64,000 nt of DNA from Lepturacanthus savala (GCA_030544235.1 CM060464.1:30254152-30318151), one strand, 5' to 3'; positions 49,332 through 61,894 are shown, numbered from the stretch's first letter. Numbers and translations: made by a program. Notes: a model not told the origin generated them from the sequence alone.

Positions 49332-49438
49332 ATAGAGGGGTTATCTAGTGGCTACCAGCAGAGTTATTGATGCCAGTGACCTTCAGGCTCTGAAATGACG
49401 GCAGTCTACTCAATAATAGATTGGACTGCTCTTATGGG

Positions 49439-49501
<63 letters not shown>

Positions 49502-49562
49502 ACGCGCGTGTGTGTGTATCAGTGTTTGTTTGACAGTATGTGTGTGTGTGTGTGCGTGTGTG
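49245..49562. repeat. cluster of (TG)n microsatellites
   Basis: TG arrays at about 49255-49278, 49291-49330, 49445-49500 and 49538-49561, broken by CG-containing steps (gcgcg, cacgcgcg). Confidence 0.9.
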
Positions 49563-50748
49563 AAAGAAGATGACAGTTATATAGCTCTCTAGAAAACACA
49601 TTTGCGAGCGTGTGTGAGATGTGTTTGTGAAAACAACTTTGATTCCATGTGTGGTTGTGTGTCTACCTGTCGGCTTGTATGTTTTGCAGCATCGGCTGTG
49701 GAGCAGGTGCTGCAGCTTTTCTTTTATAAGGAAGTGAAGTGGAGTAAAAGAGGCAGGGCGACACATAGGGAGGCATTGAAGATCTGACAATGGGGATGGA
49801 GAAAGAGGAAGTCAGGTGAACATATCTATGCAGAACAGAGTGAGCCACATTCCTTTCTGGATGTGAACTGACCCGCCTCCTTTGCTTCAAGGTGAGGGAA
49901 TGATCAATCAGTTTATATTTTATAACCGTGCAGCAAAACACTACAAGAAGCAGAGACAAAAAGATGCTGGTTTACTGCAGTGAGTGGAAGGATATTGCCA
50001 GAGTATAATAATACTGTATAATTTACTTACCTTTCTGGACTCAGTGGTGATATTTGCCACCATGGGGCCCCTCACACACACCAATATAGGCTCACTACAG
50101 ATTTACATATACAGCATATATAAGTGACTGGACATTGATGTAAATGTTGCATGAATGCAGTTGTTAGTCATTAGTTCATCATTAGTGTCAATATTTGGTC
50201 ATGTCTGTAAAGTGATAGGTTCATTAACAGATAGCCTCTGCAGCACAAAGGATTTTATCTAACAGTGTGACTTAAACAATAGACAACACATCATAGGAAC
50301 CAGTTTTTCTCAAAGTGGTTCGTGTCTGAAATGAGACCATATCACTTTTTATTATTGTTATATTTATGTGATTTAATAATAATATTTTTTAAATGATGTT
50401 TAGTTTTCATTCTAATTTTTTAGTTATTTAGTATTTTTTGTTATTCAATTATTTTATTTTTTTTCCTTTTTATTTATTAATTTGTATTTTTGTATTCCAT
50501 GCCTTTTCACCTTATTTTCAATTTTTTGTATTTTTCATGGTGACGATCTATAAACCATCTCATGCTCCAGATTGTTTGTAGATCAGCTGTATCTATTTCC
50601 TGATTCAGACTGAGAGGGGCTCTGATTGGTCAAAGGCATCATGTGATACAACATGGTATGGATGAACAAAGTTTTTTTTTTTTTTTTTTTTTTTTAAATA
50701 TGGACAATATACTGTAAATACTACTTTCAGAAAAGACACAGTGTATTA
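49563..50748. other. non-coding stretch
   Basis: No gene recognised. Very AT-rich at 50340-50530, with a T-run of 25 at about 50671-50695. Confidence 0.4.
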
Positions 50749-51542
50749 CAGTGCATCCGGAAAGTATTCACAGCACTTCACTTTTTCCACATTTTGTTAT
50801 GTTACAGTCTTCCTCAAAATTCTACACACAACACCCCATAATGACAATGTGAAATGTGAAACGTAAAAATAAAAAATCTAAAACCACATGTACATAAGTA
50901 TTCACAGCCTTTGCTCAATACTTTGTTGATGCAATGGCAGCAATTACAGCCTTAAGTCTTTTTGAATACGATGCCACAAGCTTGGTACACCTATCTTTGG
51001 GTGCATCCTGTTTTCAATGATCATCTTGAGATGTTTTGATATAGAGTCCCACAGTTGACAGTGCATGTCAGAGCGCAAACCAAGCATGAAGTCAAAGGAA
51101 TTGTCTGTAGACCTCTGAGACAGGATTGTCTTGAGGCACAAATCTAGGGAAGGGTAGAGAGAAATTTCTGCTGCTTTGAATGCAGCAATGCGCAGAGACA
51201 TCCTGGATGAAAACCTGCTCCAGAGCACTCTTGACCTCAGATTGAGGTGACGGTTCATCTTTCAGCAGGACAACGACCCTAAGCACACAGCCAAGATATC
51301 AAAGGAGTGGCTTCAGGACAACTCTGTGAATGTCCTTGAGTGGCCCAGCCAGAACCCAGACTTGAATCTGATTGAACATCTCTGGAGAGATCTGAAAATG
51401 GCTGTGCACCGACTCTTCCCATCCAACTTGATGGAGCTTGAGAGGTGCTGCAAAGAGGAATGGGTAAAACTACTCAAAGATAGGTGTGTCAAGCTTGTGG
51501 CATCATATTCAAAAAGACTTGAGGCTGTAAAAAGTGTGTCAC
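50749..51542. mobile_element. Tc1/mariner element 2, foldback rearranged and truncated
   Basis: TA (50747-50748) precedes the end CAGTGCATCCGGAAAGTATT. The first about 250 bp is in the minus-transposase orientation: end, 3' UTR, then the last codons at about 50941-51000. The sequence then switches to plus orientation (5' leader from about 51001, coding from 51086) and runs to the transposase C-terminus at about 51535. The second inverted end is absent. Segments 50941-50998 and 51474-51531 are therefore inverted copies of the same C-terminal codons. Confidence 0.85.
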
Positions 51543-51553
51543 AATCACAATAA
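51086..51553 (+). pseudogene. Tc1 transposase pseudogene (lacks first catalytic Asp)
   Basis: It begins ATG AAG TCA AAG GAA TTG, the usual Tc1 N-terminus, and hits a TGA at codon 11. After the first HTH part (ISAAL) it jumps to the AAMRRDILDENLLQSAL area, so the second HTH, linker and first catalytic Asp are missing. The later domain is well kept: FQQDNDPKHTA with the second Asp, PDLNLIEHLWRDLK with the Glu, and LERCCKEEW near the C-terminus (open from 51326). It is complementary in its losses to element 1. Inactive. Confidence 0.9.
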
Positions 51554-53130
51554 TAGCTGCTCCGTTGTTCTGAGAGGCTGACCAACCATGGGAGGGTTAA
51601 AGTCACATGTGTGGATTTAAAGGTTAATGGAGAAATGTGGATGCTAACATCAAAATTAATATATACACTAACTGTAAAATAACATACAACCCAATGAACA
51701 GCAGCAGCCTTAATAAATACACATTAAATGAAGCAGTCAGTCTCACAGCAGAAGCCTTTCTTCTGCCACTCTTTGATATAGCAATGTGGGTTTCAAACAG
51801 TTATAAAATGATCTCTACATATCACATATCGTTTTAAAGGATAGGAAAATACATTCAGCATGTTGGACCTTGACAATACGCACAATGTATTTTGGTAAGA
51901 GACATGGAAATTTAATAGAAACTGTGTTTGTTACAGAAAAACATTTAATTTATTGTGATCCATGTAAGCAAACAACAAATTGCTGTGTGTTACAATTAAT
52001 TATAAATTAGCTTTGGAACAGAAAGCTGCTCTCATAAAATCCCCTGAGACACTCACTTACCTGCACGATACAATATTCTCTGAAACCCACAAAGTCAACG
52101 TTGTGGAAGAGAAGATCTCTCAGATTTCTCCACACACAAAATGAATTTAATTCCATGCTCCTGTTTGCCTGAACTGGGTGTAGGAGTTAGTTAACAGAAG
52201 GTAAAAACAGGTGATAGGGAGCTGTGGTGAGGAAAAGAGGAGGAGGAGGTAAAGAGCAACGAGAGCAGGGTCTCTTAGTCATCTGAGATCTACGGTGAAG
52301 TTTTGCTTTAGTGTGTGAGTCAGTGCTTGACTGAAGAGGGGGACGGATGAGCAGCAGCAGCATCTAAGCACTGTTGAAAGTCTCTATAGCTGAAAGTCGA
52401 GTGTAAGTGAAAGACATAAACAGACAGATTAAATATTTAATGTAATAAAGTTTAGCTACTGTGAAGGAACTGACAAAGAGGAGGATCGAGACACAAGGTG
52501 ACAGCAAGAGAGAAGATGAGGTGCTTTATTGTGTTGTTCTTGCCTGACTGCCAAAGCCCTCCAACTGTAATTAATGCAAGATTCCATTTGTCAGTCTGTT
52601 TCACAATGATATATAGTGGTGTTTTCTGATGTGGTTCATCCTTGTGATTGGTGTCACTAAGCTTTAGTTGAAGTGTTTGATCGATGGTTGAACGGTGTTT
52701 GAAATCCCTTCCCCCCACATTGGAATTTTGTGGGGTGGCTGCATCAGACTAATTTGTTTAACTTACCGAAACTGACATTCCAACATTCATGCCCACTTAG
52801 CTGTGTAGAGGTGAGAGAGTTTGGTTGGCCTGTCAGTAATGACGGTCAGTCAGTTGGTCGGAATTGTAGCGTTGTAACGGTTCATGTGTTTATCCCAAAT
52901 ACTTTCAGTTCAGGATGTTTGGTTTAGTATGTGGATTGGTATTTGACCCAAACAATTACTGTCAAAATAGTTTGATAACCCACATACGCTGACATATATT
53001 GCAACAATTCTGTTTTAGTCAAATTTGCTGCGTCGCTCTGTAGTGTTGCTGCTGTCAAAATGACAAGAGACTCTGACACTGACCAAGTGCAACATTATTA
53101 TTAAAATTCCACTCCAGATATGTTTTAAAT
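51543..53130. other. non-coding stretch
   Basis: No gene recognised. Confidence 0.4.
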
Positions 53131-54199
53131 TAGGGTGATATCAGGTTAATTGGGCCACCTTTTGGTAAGTCAATAACAAATATTTGCCACTTTTTTTGCA
53201 AGAGCAGTTTCAGGTAAAATAAGTCATCTTATCACCTGATAAATTAGCCATTCCAATGACAAAATTCAAACATTCAAATTCAAAATGAATTACAAAAACA
53301 CGATTGCTTAGATCCATGAAACTTCTAAAATGCATTAAACAAACTCATATTGCTGCTACTAAAACAAAATCAGACACTAAGACACTATTCCCTTCGGGGA
53401 AGTGGCTACTGTTCAACGGCACAAGGCCCAAAGATGATGACTCCTGATGCGACCCATCGAGGCCCTTGATGAACCTACTCCTTTACCTGCCTGGTTGGAC
53501 TCACCCCTCTGCCCCCACCCCACTGGGTTTTTTAGTTTTTTGTTGCAGAGAAGGAGGGTCTAAGGATGGGGGTGTCTGAGTGACTTTGGACTGAATTTTG
53601 TGAAGCACTTTGAGACAATTGCGCTGTGATATTGGGCTATATAAATAAAATTGAATTGAATTGAATGTATACAAGCTAAGCTAGCACTACACAAAAGCTA
53701 GCATCTAGTCATATATAACAAGCTAAGTTACACAAACAGTAAAAGTAGTGACTACTTTGATTTAAACTAATTTCACATTTTAAACAACATACTGTCCATG
53801 TTTTAGTTGAACCAAATATCATGCACATGTGTGTTTGTGAGTGACACAGAGTGTCTGAAACCATGTGGCCCATTTTAGCTTAGGGAGTTAAGGTAAATCA
53901 GGCCACCAAGATAAACATTACCTTTCCAAAAAATATGTTAATATATCAAACTAGCAGCATCATTTCTGATGGATGCTATCAGGACAGATAACATGCATAG
54001 TTTTGTATGTGCATGTTTGCTTTTTAATAGATTTATCATCCTTATAATAGTTTAGTTAGATTTGTCATGCCAGGCTACTTACATGCACATTTCTGGTTCA
54101 GTCTAGATTTGAAGTATTGTCTCACCACCATAAAAATCATAGACTAATCAAATCAGCTGTTATGTAAACAGTTTGAAATCCTTTGCAGTCATGATATTT
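53131..54199 (-). mobile_element. unclassified TIR element, copy 2 (inverted relative of 18438-19773)
   Basis: It begins 'tagggtgatatcaggttaat' + 'tgggcc' at about 53131. In reverse complement it follows copy 1 through 'gcagcaatatgagtttgttt', 'gtatacaagctaagctag', 'aaccatgtggcccatttt' and 'ttctggttcagtctagat'. An L2 tail (53386-53668) and SINE D interrupt or bound it. The opposite terminus is not found. Confidence 0.65.
53386..53668 (+). mobile_element. L2-type LINE 3' fragment
   Basis: The 3' end reads 'gtgaagcactttgagacaat', 'gatattgggctatataaata' and then (AATTG)n, the characteristic tail of teleost L2 elements. Upstream, 'ttcccttcggggaagtggct' is 3' UTR or pre-tail. It is inserted in TIR element copy 2 at a point where copy 1 has unrelated sequence. 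Confidence 0.75.
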
Positions 54200-54477
54200 C
54201 AGTCAGTCATTTTCTATACCCAATTGTTCCTCAATAGGGTCACAGGGGTCTGCTGGAGCGAATCCCAGCGCTTTACAGGCGAGAGGCAGGGATACACCCC
54301 AGATGGTCCCCAGCCCATCGTGAGGCACACACACACCCTTCACTCACACACTCACACCTATGGGCAATTAAGAGTCTCCAATTAACCTCAGCATGTTTTT
54401 GGAGAACAGGAAACTCCATACAGAAAGGTCCTCTTTAACCTGCAACCTTCTTGCTGTGAGGCAACAGTGCTACCCAC
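54200..54477 (-). mobile_element. tRNA-headed SINE, copy D
   Basis: Reverse-oriented SINE, 'tcattttctatacc' (3' tail) to 'gaggcaacagtgctaccca' (head), lacking the first bases. Flanks 54189-54199 (tcatgatattt) and 54478-54488 (tcttgatattt) match at 10 of 11 positions, so it has its own target duplication. It sits within about 12 bp of the position that SINE B occupies in the related TIR element. Confidence 0.8.
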
Positions 54478-54633
54478 TCTTGATATTTAATGAATAGTTA
54501 TTTTTAAATCATTACTTTCGTTAATCTCCTGTTGATCAATTAACGCTTGATTAACTACTTGTTTCAGTGTTTTGAACGTGAGAATCTATTTATACATACA
54601 GTGCTGGAGCGAGCTGACGAAGCATTATTATTA
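54478..54633. repeat. duplicated 155-bp block, copy 1
   Basis: It aligns with 57767-57920 at roughly 93% by eye: 'atgaatagttatttttaaat', 'taatctcctgttgatcaatt' and 'gtgctggagcgagctgac'. It is the head-side flank of SINE D. Confidence 0.85.
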
Positions 54634-55531
54634 AAATGTGAAATATGCATGGGAAAATATTTTATTTATCACTGGAAGCTACTTAGGTGGAAATGTATGA
54701 GGAATTTTGAGATTAAAAAAGCAAGAGAGATACAGTAAACTGAGTTAATAGGAGGATGGGGGAGACAGGAGGTGTATGAGTCACTCTTCAAATAACTCGT
54801 CAGTCCTCTTCATGCCTTTCATGCCTGAAATATGAACTCACACACTTTTAAAGCAATGAGCGAGAGTGGAGAAGACCCAGAACAGTGTGCGCCTGTGTGT
54901 GTGTTAGTTTGTGTGTTAGCGTGTGTGTGTTTGAGAGAGAGAGCATGCATTAGTACTGTGCTGCTGCCTGCACAAGGCTCCAATGACTCTCATTAGCAAT
55001 GCTGTACTTCCATGCATACAGAATTTTTTTTTGCTGTACCTCAAGGAATAAGTACACCAAGGAAATCTGCAATTTAAATTTGTTTTGTTTTTAAATGTTT
55101 TACATTTACATTAATTCATAGCATTGAAACAGCAATTCACAATATGCTTTCTTAAAAATTATTAATTAATTAAAAAGTAAACCCTGAGCATAAAATCTCC
55201 ACATAAAGTTTGATAGTTAGATATACAAATACAATCTGACAGATGTAGGAGTGCGACTGTGTGTAAAACTACTGAGGGATGCATCAGGATGGACGATTCA
55301 TCCTGGCAGCTGATGCCATTTCCTGGGTGGCAAACAATTGGTACACCATCTTTAAAATGACAGGTGTCAGAACAGCCAATCAGAACCAAGGTCAGATGGC
55401 AAGATCAAGGGAGTGTGGTTGTGTGACTGGTGAGGTCCTAAGAGTGCTGTCACAACTACCAAAGCATGCTAAGTGTTTCAGTTTCATTTTAAGATCACTG
55501 GTATGCCTGACCTCTTACACAAGTCCAAAGT

Positions 55532-55602
<71 letters not shown>

Positions 55603-55978
55603 TCTACAATTCTACAATTCAAACTAGGTCAAAGACAATTTTAATCATCTTTAGAGATTCAAAGAGATCTTTTCCAGGTCTTTGGAGACCTCTTCTCTCT
55701 CATGGGACAGCAACAACTCTCTCAGTCACTAACCACTGGTCAGCAGACCTCAGCTGTGAACAGGAATGTGTGGAGGATGGAAGGTCACCAATGTAGAAAG
55801 GGGCCAGGCCTGCTCATGAATTGTAAAACATTAAAATAAATGGATGCAGGAAAACAGTGCTACATAGACAAAAAACATGGAAAATGTTGCAGTGAAACAA
55901 TTATGTGTGGCCTATTTATAAGATATTCACGTCCCAGACAACCTGTTCAACAGGTTACATAATTACAGTAAATATATA
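54634..55978. other. non-coding stretch
   Basis: No gene recognised. A CA array followed directly by a TA array lies at 55534-55602. Confidence 0.4.
55534..55602. repeat. compound (CA)n(TA)n microsatellite
   Basis: CA at 55534-55581 changes directly to TA up to 55602. Confidence 0.95.
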
Positions 55979-56345
55979 CAGTAGTGTTCAAAATAATAGC
56001 AGTCCAATGTGGCAAACTAGATTAATCCAGGTTTTTATTATATTTGTTATTGCTACATGGCAAACAATTTACCAGTAGGTGCAGTAGATTCTCAGAAAAC
56101 CAACAAGACCCAGCACTCATGATATCATGCCCTCAAGGCTGTGCAATTGGGTAATTGATTGAAAGGGATGTGTTTAAATAAATAGCAGTGTGGCATTCCA
56201 TCATTGAAGTCACCAATTTTGAAAAAAAAACAGATGTGAATCAGGTGGCCCCTGTTTGATGATGAAGCCAGTACTTGTTGAACATGCATTTCTCTTTGAA
56301 AGCCTGAGGAAAATGGGTCATTCAAGACATTGTTCAGAAGAACAG
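55979..56345 (+). mobile_element. Tc1/mariner fragment of a second family
   Basis: After TA it begins CAGTAGTGTTCAAAATAATA + GCAGT, the terminus of a well-known teleost Tc1 family. It continues through the 5' leader to 'gggtcattcaagacattgtt' and 'cagaagaacag' before joining another repeat. No transposase remains. Confidence 0.7.
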
Positions 56346-56700
56346 AGTTCTTTTCAAGAAGTTTAAAAAGTAAGCAACTGGACTTTTTCTTTGAGCTTGA
56401 AGACGTTTCACCTTTCATCTGAAAGGCTCCTTCAGTTCTAGCCTGATGATGGAAACCAGGAGCTATATCTCTGGATCACAGAGGGTGGAGCTATAGAACA
56501 CACCCCTCATCCCATAACAAAGGGTCACATAGGTCACCCTTCAAGGTGTGAATTGGAATGAGAGTCATTGTGGTAACGACTCTCATTCCAATTCAAGGTG
56601 TGAATTGGAATGAGAGTCGTTTAGAGTCCTGCTCTGATGGTGAAGAGCAGTTAAACTTCCTGGGATGAGATCTCAAGGCAGGATGGTATGTAGCAGATAG
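56346..56700. repeat. teleost interspersed repeat with 'gaagacgtttcacct' motif
   Basis: 'cttgaagacgtttcaccttt', 'gaaaggctccttcagttct' and 'ctgatgatggaaaccagg' form a motif set seen in many fish genomes. I suspect a Penelope-like or related retroelement end but cannot assign it. It contains the hairpin at 56576-56620. Confidence 0.55.
56548..56620. repeat. hairpin with an extra third arm
   Basis: ACGACTCTCATTCCAATTC (56576-56594) is perfectly complementary to 56602-56620 around a 7-bp loop. A further direct copy of the right arm (gtgaattggaatgagagtc) precedes at 56548-56566. A second palindrome, TGGACATAGA tca TCTATGTCCA, lies at 56745-56767. Confidence 0.9.
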
Positions 56701-56767
56701 GTTATGACGCAGCCCCTCCTCTGTTCAAAGTTGGTTGTTCTAAATGGACATAGATCATCTATGTCCA

Positions 56768-57482
<715 letters not shown>

Positions 57483-57486
57483 ATAT

Positions 57487-57766
57487 ACCCACTTGTTCCT
57501 CATTATGGTCGCAGGGGTCAGGGGGAGACAGGGATACACCCCAGATGGTCGCCAGCCTATTGTGGGGCACACACACCATTCACTCATACACTCATACATT
57601 CACACCTACAGGCAACTTAGGGTCGCCACTTAACCTCAGCATGTTTTTGGACTGTGTGAGGAAGCCGGAGTACCCAGTGAAAACCCACGCAGACACGGGG
57701 AGAACATGAACTCCACACAGAAAGGTCCTCTTGAACCTTCTTGCTGTGAGGCAACAGTGCTACCAC
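57487..57766 (-). mobile_element. tRNA-headed SINE, copy E, in a duplicated block
   Basis: Reverse-oriented and tail-truncated against the TA array. Its head junction and adjacent 154 bp are the same as those of SINE D, so it arose by duplication of that locus, not by a separate insertion. Confidence 0.8.
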
Positions 57767-57920
57767 TCTTAATATTTCATGAATAGTTATTTTTAAATCA
57801 TTACTTTTGTTAATCTCCTGTTGATCAATTACCGCTGGATTAACTACTTTTTTCAGTAGTTTGAACGTGAGAATCTATTTATACATAAAGTGCTGGAGCG
57901 AGCTGACAAAGCATTATTAA
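57767..57920. repeat. duplicated 155-bp block, copy 2
   Basis: Partner of 54478-54633. It is followed at 57921-57948 by a 28-bp stray piece of the same SINE in reverse orientation ('gaccaaggaggtc'), which is the part missing from inside SINE E. Confidence 0.85.
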
Positions 57921-58002
57921 GGTCCCAGAACCCAGGACCAAGGAGGTCATATATATTATATGTGATATATATTATATATTATAAACTCAAACATCTCATT
58001 CA

Positions 58003-58367
58003 GGGCGACACGGTGGGCAGGGGTTAGCGCTGTTCCTTCTTGCCTCACAGCAAGAAGGTCGCAGGTTCAAGACCTCCTTGGTCTGGGACCTTTCTGTGTG
58101 GAGTTTGCATGTTCTCCCCATGTCTGCGTGGGTTTTCACCGGGTACTCTGGCTTCCTCCCACAGTCCAAAAACATGCTCAGGTTAATTGGCGACTCTAAA
58201 TTGCCCGTAGGTGTGAGTGTGTGTGTGTGAATGGTGTGTGTGCCCCATGATTGGCTGGCGACCATCTGGGGTGTATCCCTGCCTCTCGCCGTAACATGCT
58301 GGGATAGGCTCCAGCAGACCCCTGTGACCCTAATGAGGAATAAGCAGGTATAGAAAATGACTGACTG
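58003..58367 (+). mobile_element. tRNA-headed SINE, copy F (young, full length)
   Basis: A perfect 12-bp target duplication ACATCTCATTCA flanks it (57991-58002 and 58368-58379). The B box 'ggttcaagacct', conserved body and (TGAC)n tail are present. The A-box area has a small rearrangement ('gttccttcttgcctcac'). It is inserted in a Tc1 fragment. Confidence 0.9.
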
Positions 58368-58369
58368 AC

Positions 58370-58515
58370 ATCTCATTCAATGTGTTTTCTTTATTTTCAT
58401 GACTTTTTATATTGTAGATTCTCACTGAAGGCATCAAAACTATGAATGAACACATGTTGAGTTATGTACTAAACAAAAAATGGTGAAATAACTGAAAACA
58501 TGTTTTATATAAAAT
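58370..58515 (+). mobile_element. Tc1/mariner fragment of a third family, interrupted by SINE F
   Basis: 'tctcattcaatgtgttttct' through 'agattctcactgaaggcatc' to 'gtgaaataactgaaaacat' matches the subterminal part of the Tc1 fragment at 59798. SINE F split its left edge. Confidence 0.7.
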
Positions 58516-59797
58516 GATATAGAAATGAAAATATTGAATCTATCTGCAGATACACATCACAGATGTACATTCAAATATATTTAATATACTGTATATTTAA
58601 AATGTATTTGTACTTATATGAAAATATGCACATACACTGTATGTGCATAAATGATAATGTCTACAGTAAATGTACACGTAGCATCTCAAATATATATATG
58701 AATACTTAATGAATATGCAACCTTCAATAATTGTGCAAACTTTTATACCACGTTAATACAGGCTGGGGTAAACTATCAAAAGACAACTTTATTTCCTTTT
58801 AATCAGGAAGAGATACTGACTAAATAACAGTGAAACATTTTTAAAGAATGCCATTGAAAAAGATATATATTGTTTTACTTCATTGATTTACTTCAGTGTT
58901 TCACAGTGTCGTCGCTCACAAATTCTGCTGTTGTTTGAATTTTTCACATCAGCTTCTTTGGCTGTAGGAAACTGGTTCAGTGTTTTCAACCCCTCCAGCT
59001 TTTTATTTTGAAAGGACAGCTGGAGAGAGACAGGCACACAGAGAGTTAGTGAGATGGGGATTGACATGTAGCAATGAGACTGTCAGATGGACTGAGTCTC
59101 TCCAGCAGCCATCCTACCACTCTACAGAGAGCGTTCCCACCAGGTGCAGCACAGCTCCGTTCTGACAGCGAGTGGCTGAGGCTGCTGAATTATCAACGCT
59201 GCTTCCACAGAGTTGGGGCAGATGCACGTTAACAGTCACCTGTTACTGTTGCCATACCAACGTGCTGATGTGTCCTTTTTACTTCATAATCTCCTCTCCT
59301 GTTTACAATAAACACCAGGAGACTATGCTTCAAGCAAGGTTGTTTGCCTGTCACTCACTGTGTCACTATGTTTCAACATCCCACATCCTTGAGTTTTACA
59401 GCTGCGCCTGCGTGTCAATAAAATATCATGGGAAGGTCTGTTCCACTAGTTCATGTCAGATACTCCCTTTATTAAATGGAAGCCATGACTATTACAAAAA
59501 AAAAGAAAGTAAATAATGACACGAAATATTAGGGTTAGGGTATCTGTAACTTTGTTCTTGTTTTCATTTTTCATTTTAATTTAAAACTAAAACTAAATTT
59601 AATTTTTCCCCTTTTATCAACTGTTTTTACATTGTATCTTGAGACTTTAATGTTTTATATGAAGCACTTTGAATTACTAATTGCTGTTGAAATGTGCAAT
59701 ACAAATAAACTTGCCCTGTAACCTTGATATTTGCAAGTAAATCACATTTTGAATTAGATTAAGACATTGAGAAATGTGTGATTATTTTCAGTACATA
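58516..59797. other. non-coding stretch with a LINE-type tail
   Basis: At 59662-59720, 'gaagcactttgaattac' and 'gaaatgtgcaatacaaataa' resemble a common fish LINE 3' tail. No gene recognised. The 114-codon frame at 59172 has no domain. Confidence 0.4.
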
Positions 59798-60120
59798 CAG
59801 TACAGGCCAAAGGTTTGGACACACCTTCTCATTCAATGTGTTTTCTTTATTTTCATGACTATTTACATTGTAGATTCTCACTGAAGACATCAAAACTATG
59901 AATGAACATGTGGAGTTATGTACAAAAGAAGGTGAAATAACTGAAAACGTGTTTTATATTCTAGTTTCTTCTAAATAGCCACCCATTGCTCTGATTACTG
60001 CTTTGCACACTCTTGGTATTCTCTTGATGAACTACCATGAACTATCAGGGTTAATTAGTGGAATTTCTTGCTTTATCAATCAGAGTAAAGGGTGGTTACG
60101 ATCAAGTTGTTACCCTTGGT
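59798..60120 (+). mobile_element. Tc1/mariner fragment of the third family, with terminus
   Basis: After TA (59796-59797) it begins CAGTACAGGCCAAAGGTTTG + GACACACC, the end of a very common teleost Tc1 family. It proceeds through 'tctcattcaatgtgttttct' and 'ttgctctgattactgctttg' to about 60120, with an internal deletion near 60048. No transposase. Confidence 0.75.
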
Positions 60121-60669
60121 TTGCATTATTCTCAAAAACTTTATAGTGAAGGGACACAACTTTCAGTCATCACAGATACCGTCCTGAAAATATTCAGCTG
60201 ACTTCTTGTCAATGGGGAGCTGTATTATTGACAGGGATTCACAGGGAGTGAAAAGGAACAGCTTTATTGTACTGTTGTAATGTTGAAAATGTTGTGGGTC
60301 TAAAAAGGGAATTCCAGGGCAGGAAACAGATGTTTGGTGTGACACTATTCAAAAGAAATAAGTTTGCTAATTAATCTGCCACAAAATACCTGCCTCTATG
60401 CATGTGTATACCTTCAAGATCCACTGTAGAGGATTGAACATTTAAGGACAAAGGTCCAGTGTGGATGACTGAGCATTTGCAGGCAAAGTACATTTTAATT
60501 GTCAAGAAAAAAAATCTATGCATATGTGTAGAATCTTTCTAATTTACACTGAAGGGTGAATTTGCAACTAATGCTTATGAAGACAAATTACTACATGTAC
60601 AGTGGCTTTTTGGTCTTGAATATAATATATTATCATTATAATTATTATATACATATATGATCTATGCAT

Positions 60670-60761
60670 ATATTGCAATATATTGGAAAATATGTATATT
60701 TAATCCCATATATGGGAATATATCCGAATATTACATGGTATTTTCTAATATATTGCAATAT
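60670..60761. repeat. AT-rich inverted repeat (22-bp arms, one mismatch)
   Basis: ATATTGCAATATATTGGAAA + AT (60670-60691) pairs with 60740-60761. The loop contains the perfect palindrome TCCCATATATGGGA (60704-60717). Confidence 0.85.
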
Positions 60762-61817
60762 TTTCTTTCATAGGGGTTCATCATTCCAAACATCGTACAA
60801 TGCTCATCCAAGCCACTACAGTAGATTAAATATAGCAGAATCCCAGGGAACTGTATGACACATTTAATGTGCTACTGTAAATGCAAATCTACTTTGCTAT
60901 TGTAGACATTGTAAGAACAGGGTGTACTAGTACTCATTCTGTGCTGCTGCATGCTTTGGTGGCCTTTCATTTTATCATGCTGAGATCCCAACTGCTTGTT
61001 GACCCTCCAGAACATTTGATCCCTCATTTGTCACAGAGCACACACTTGGCATGTTCATTGTTTCATACCATCTTACATTTCCATGCACATCATGTTCTCT
61101 AAAGCTAATTTAGATTCAATAGAAGAATCCAGTGGGCCAAAGGGAAATTACTGCACTAAATGTGCTAACAATCGTGGCAAAAATCTCACAAGGTCAGAAG
61201 TGTACAATAGAAAAAAAATCATGGTGCTTTGCGTTCATTAATTCAAATATGTGTGTGTTTTATCAGCACACAGCTGTTATTAAATAGGCTGTAACTATAT
61301 ACTCTAAATATAGGATGATTCCAATATGGTGTAAAATGAAATAAAGTAGAAATTCGGCACATAAACACACACTTGGGTTCCAGTTTTCTGCTGACAGGTA
61401 AAATGTCCATTAAAGTGCTTTGTGCTTTGCTGGCAGTAGGTTTGCAGAGTTAGAGGTTAGCGTTAGCATGCCTGAAATATGGTTCAAAGAGCAGATCTAT
61501 TCTGGTCTTCAGCCTTTGTTGCAGCCAAGATAACACAACAGTCTTCTCTTTCATTATTATTCCCCCCATCCCCTTTCTCTTCTTCTCTCTTCTGTTTTTC
61601 CCTTTTTCTTTATTCTTTCACTATTTTACCTTCACCACGGTCTCCTCCTTTCATCTGGCAGTAGCATTATCTATATCAATTCAGGGAATAATGCATGTGA
61701 GTGTGTATTTGTGTGTGTGTGTTTTGTATTTCTACCATACCATGGGGAGCAGCCGCTGGTGTCCGCTCTCTTTTGTGGCCCGCTGCTATTTGCAGAGTAT
61801 ATCACATGAGCGCAGTG

Positions 61818-61819
61818 AC

Positions 61820-61892
<73 letters not shown>
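61818..61892. repeat. (CA)n microsatellite
   Basis: About 37 CA units with one CG near the start. Confidence 0.95.

Positions 61893-61894
<2 letters not shown>

Noticed and set aside
58980..59516. 61- and 114-codon frames at 58980 and 59172
   Set aside because: No recognised domain, no splice support, and surrounding sequence is repeat-rich non-coding DNA.
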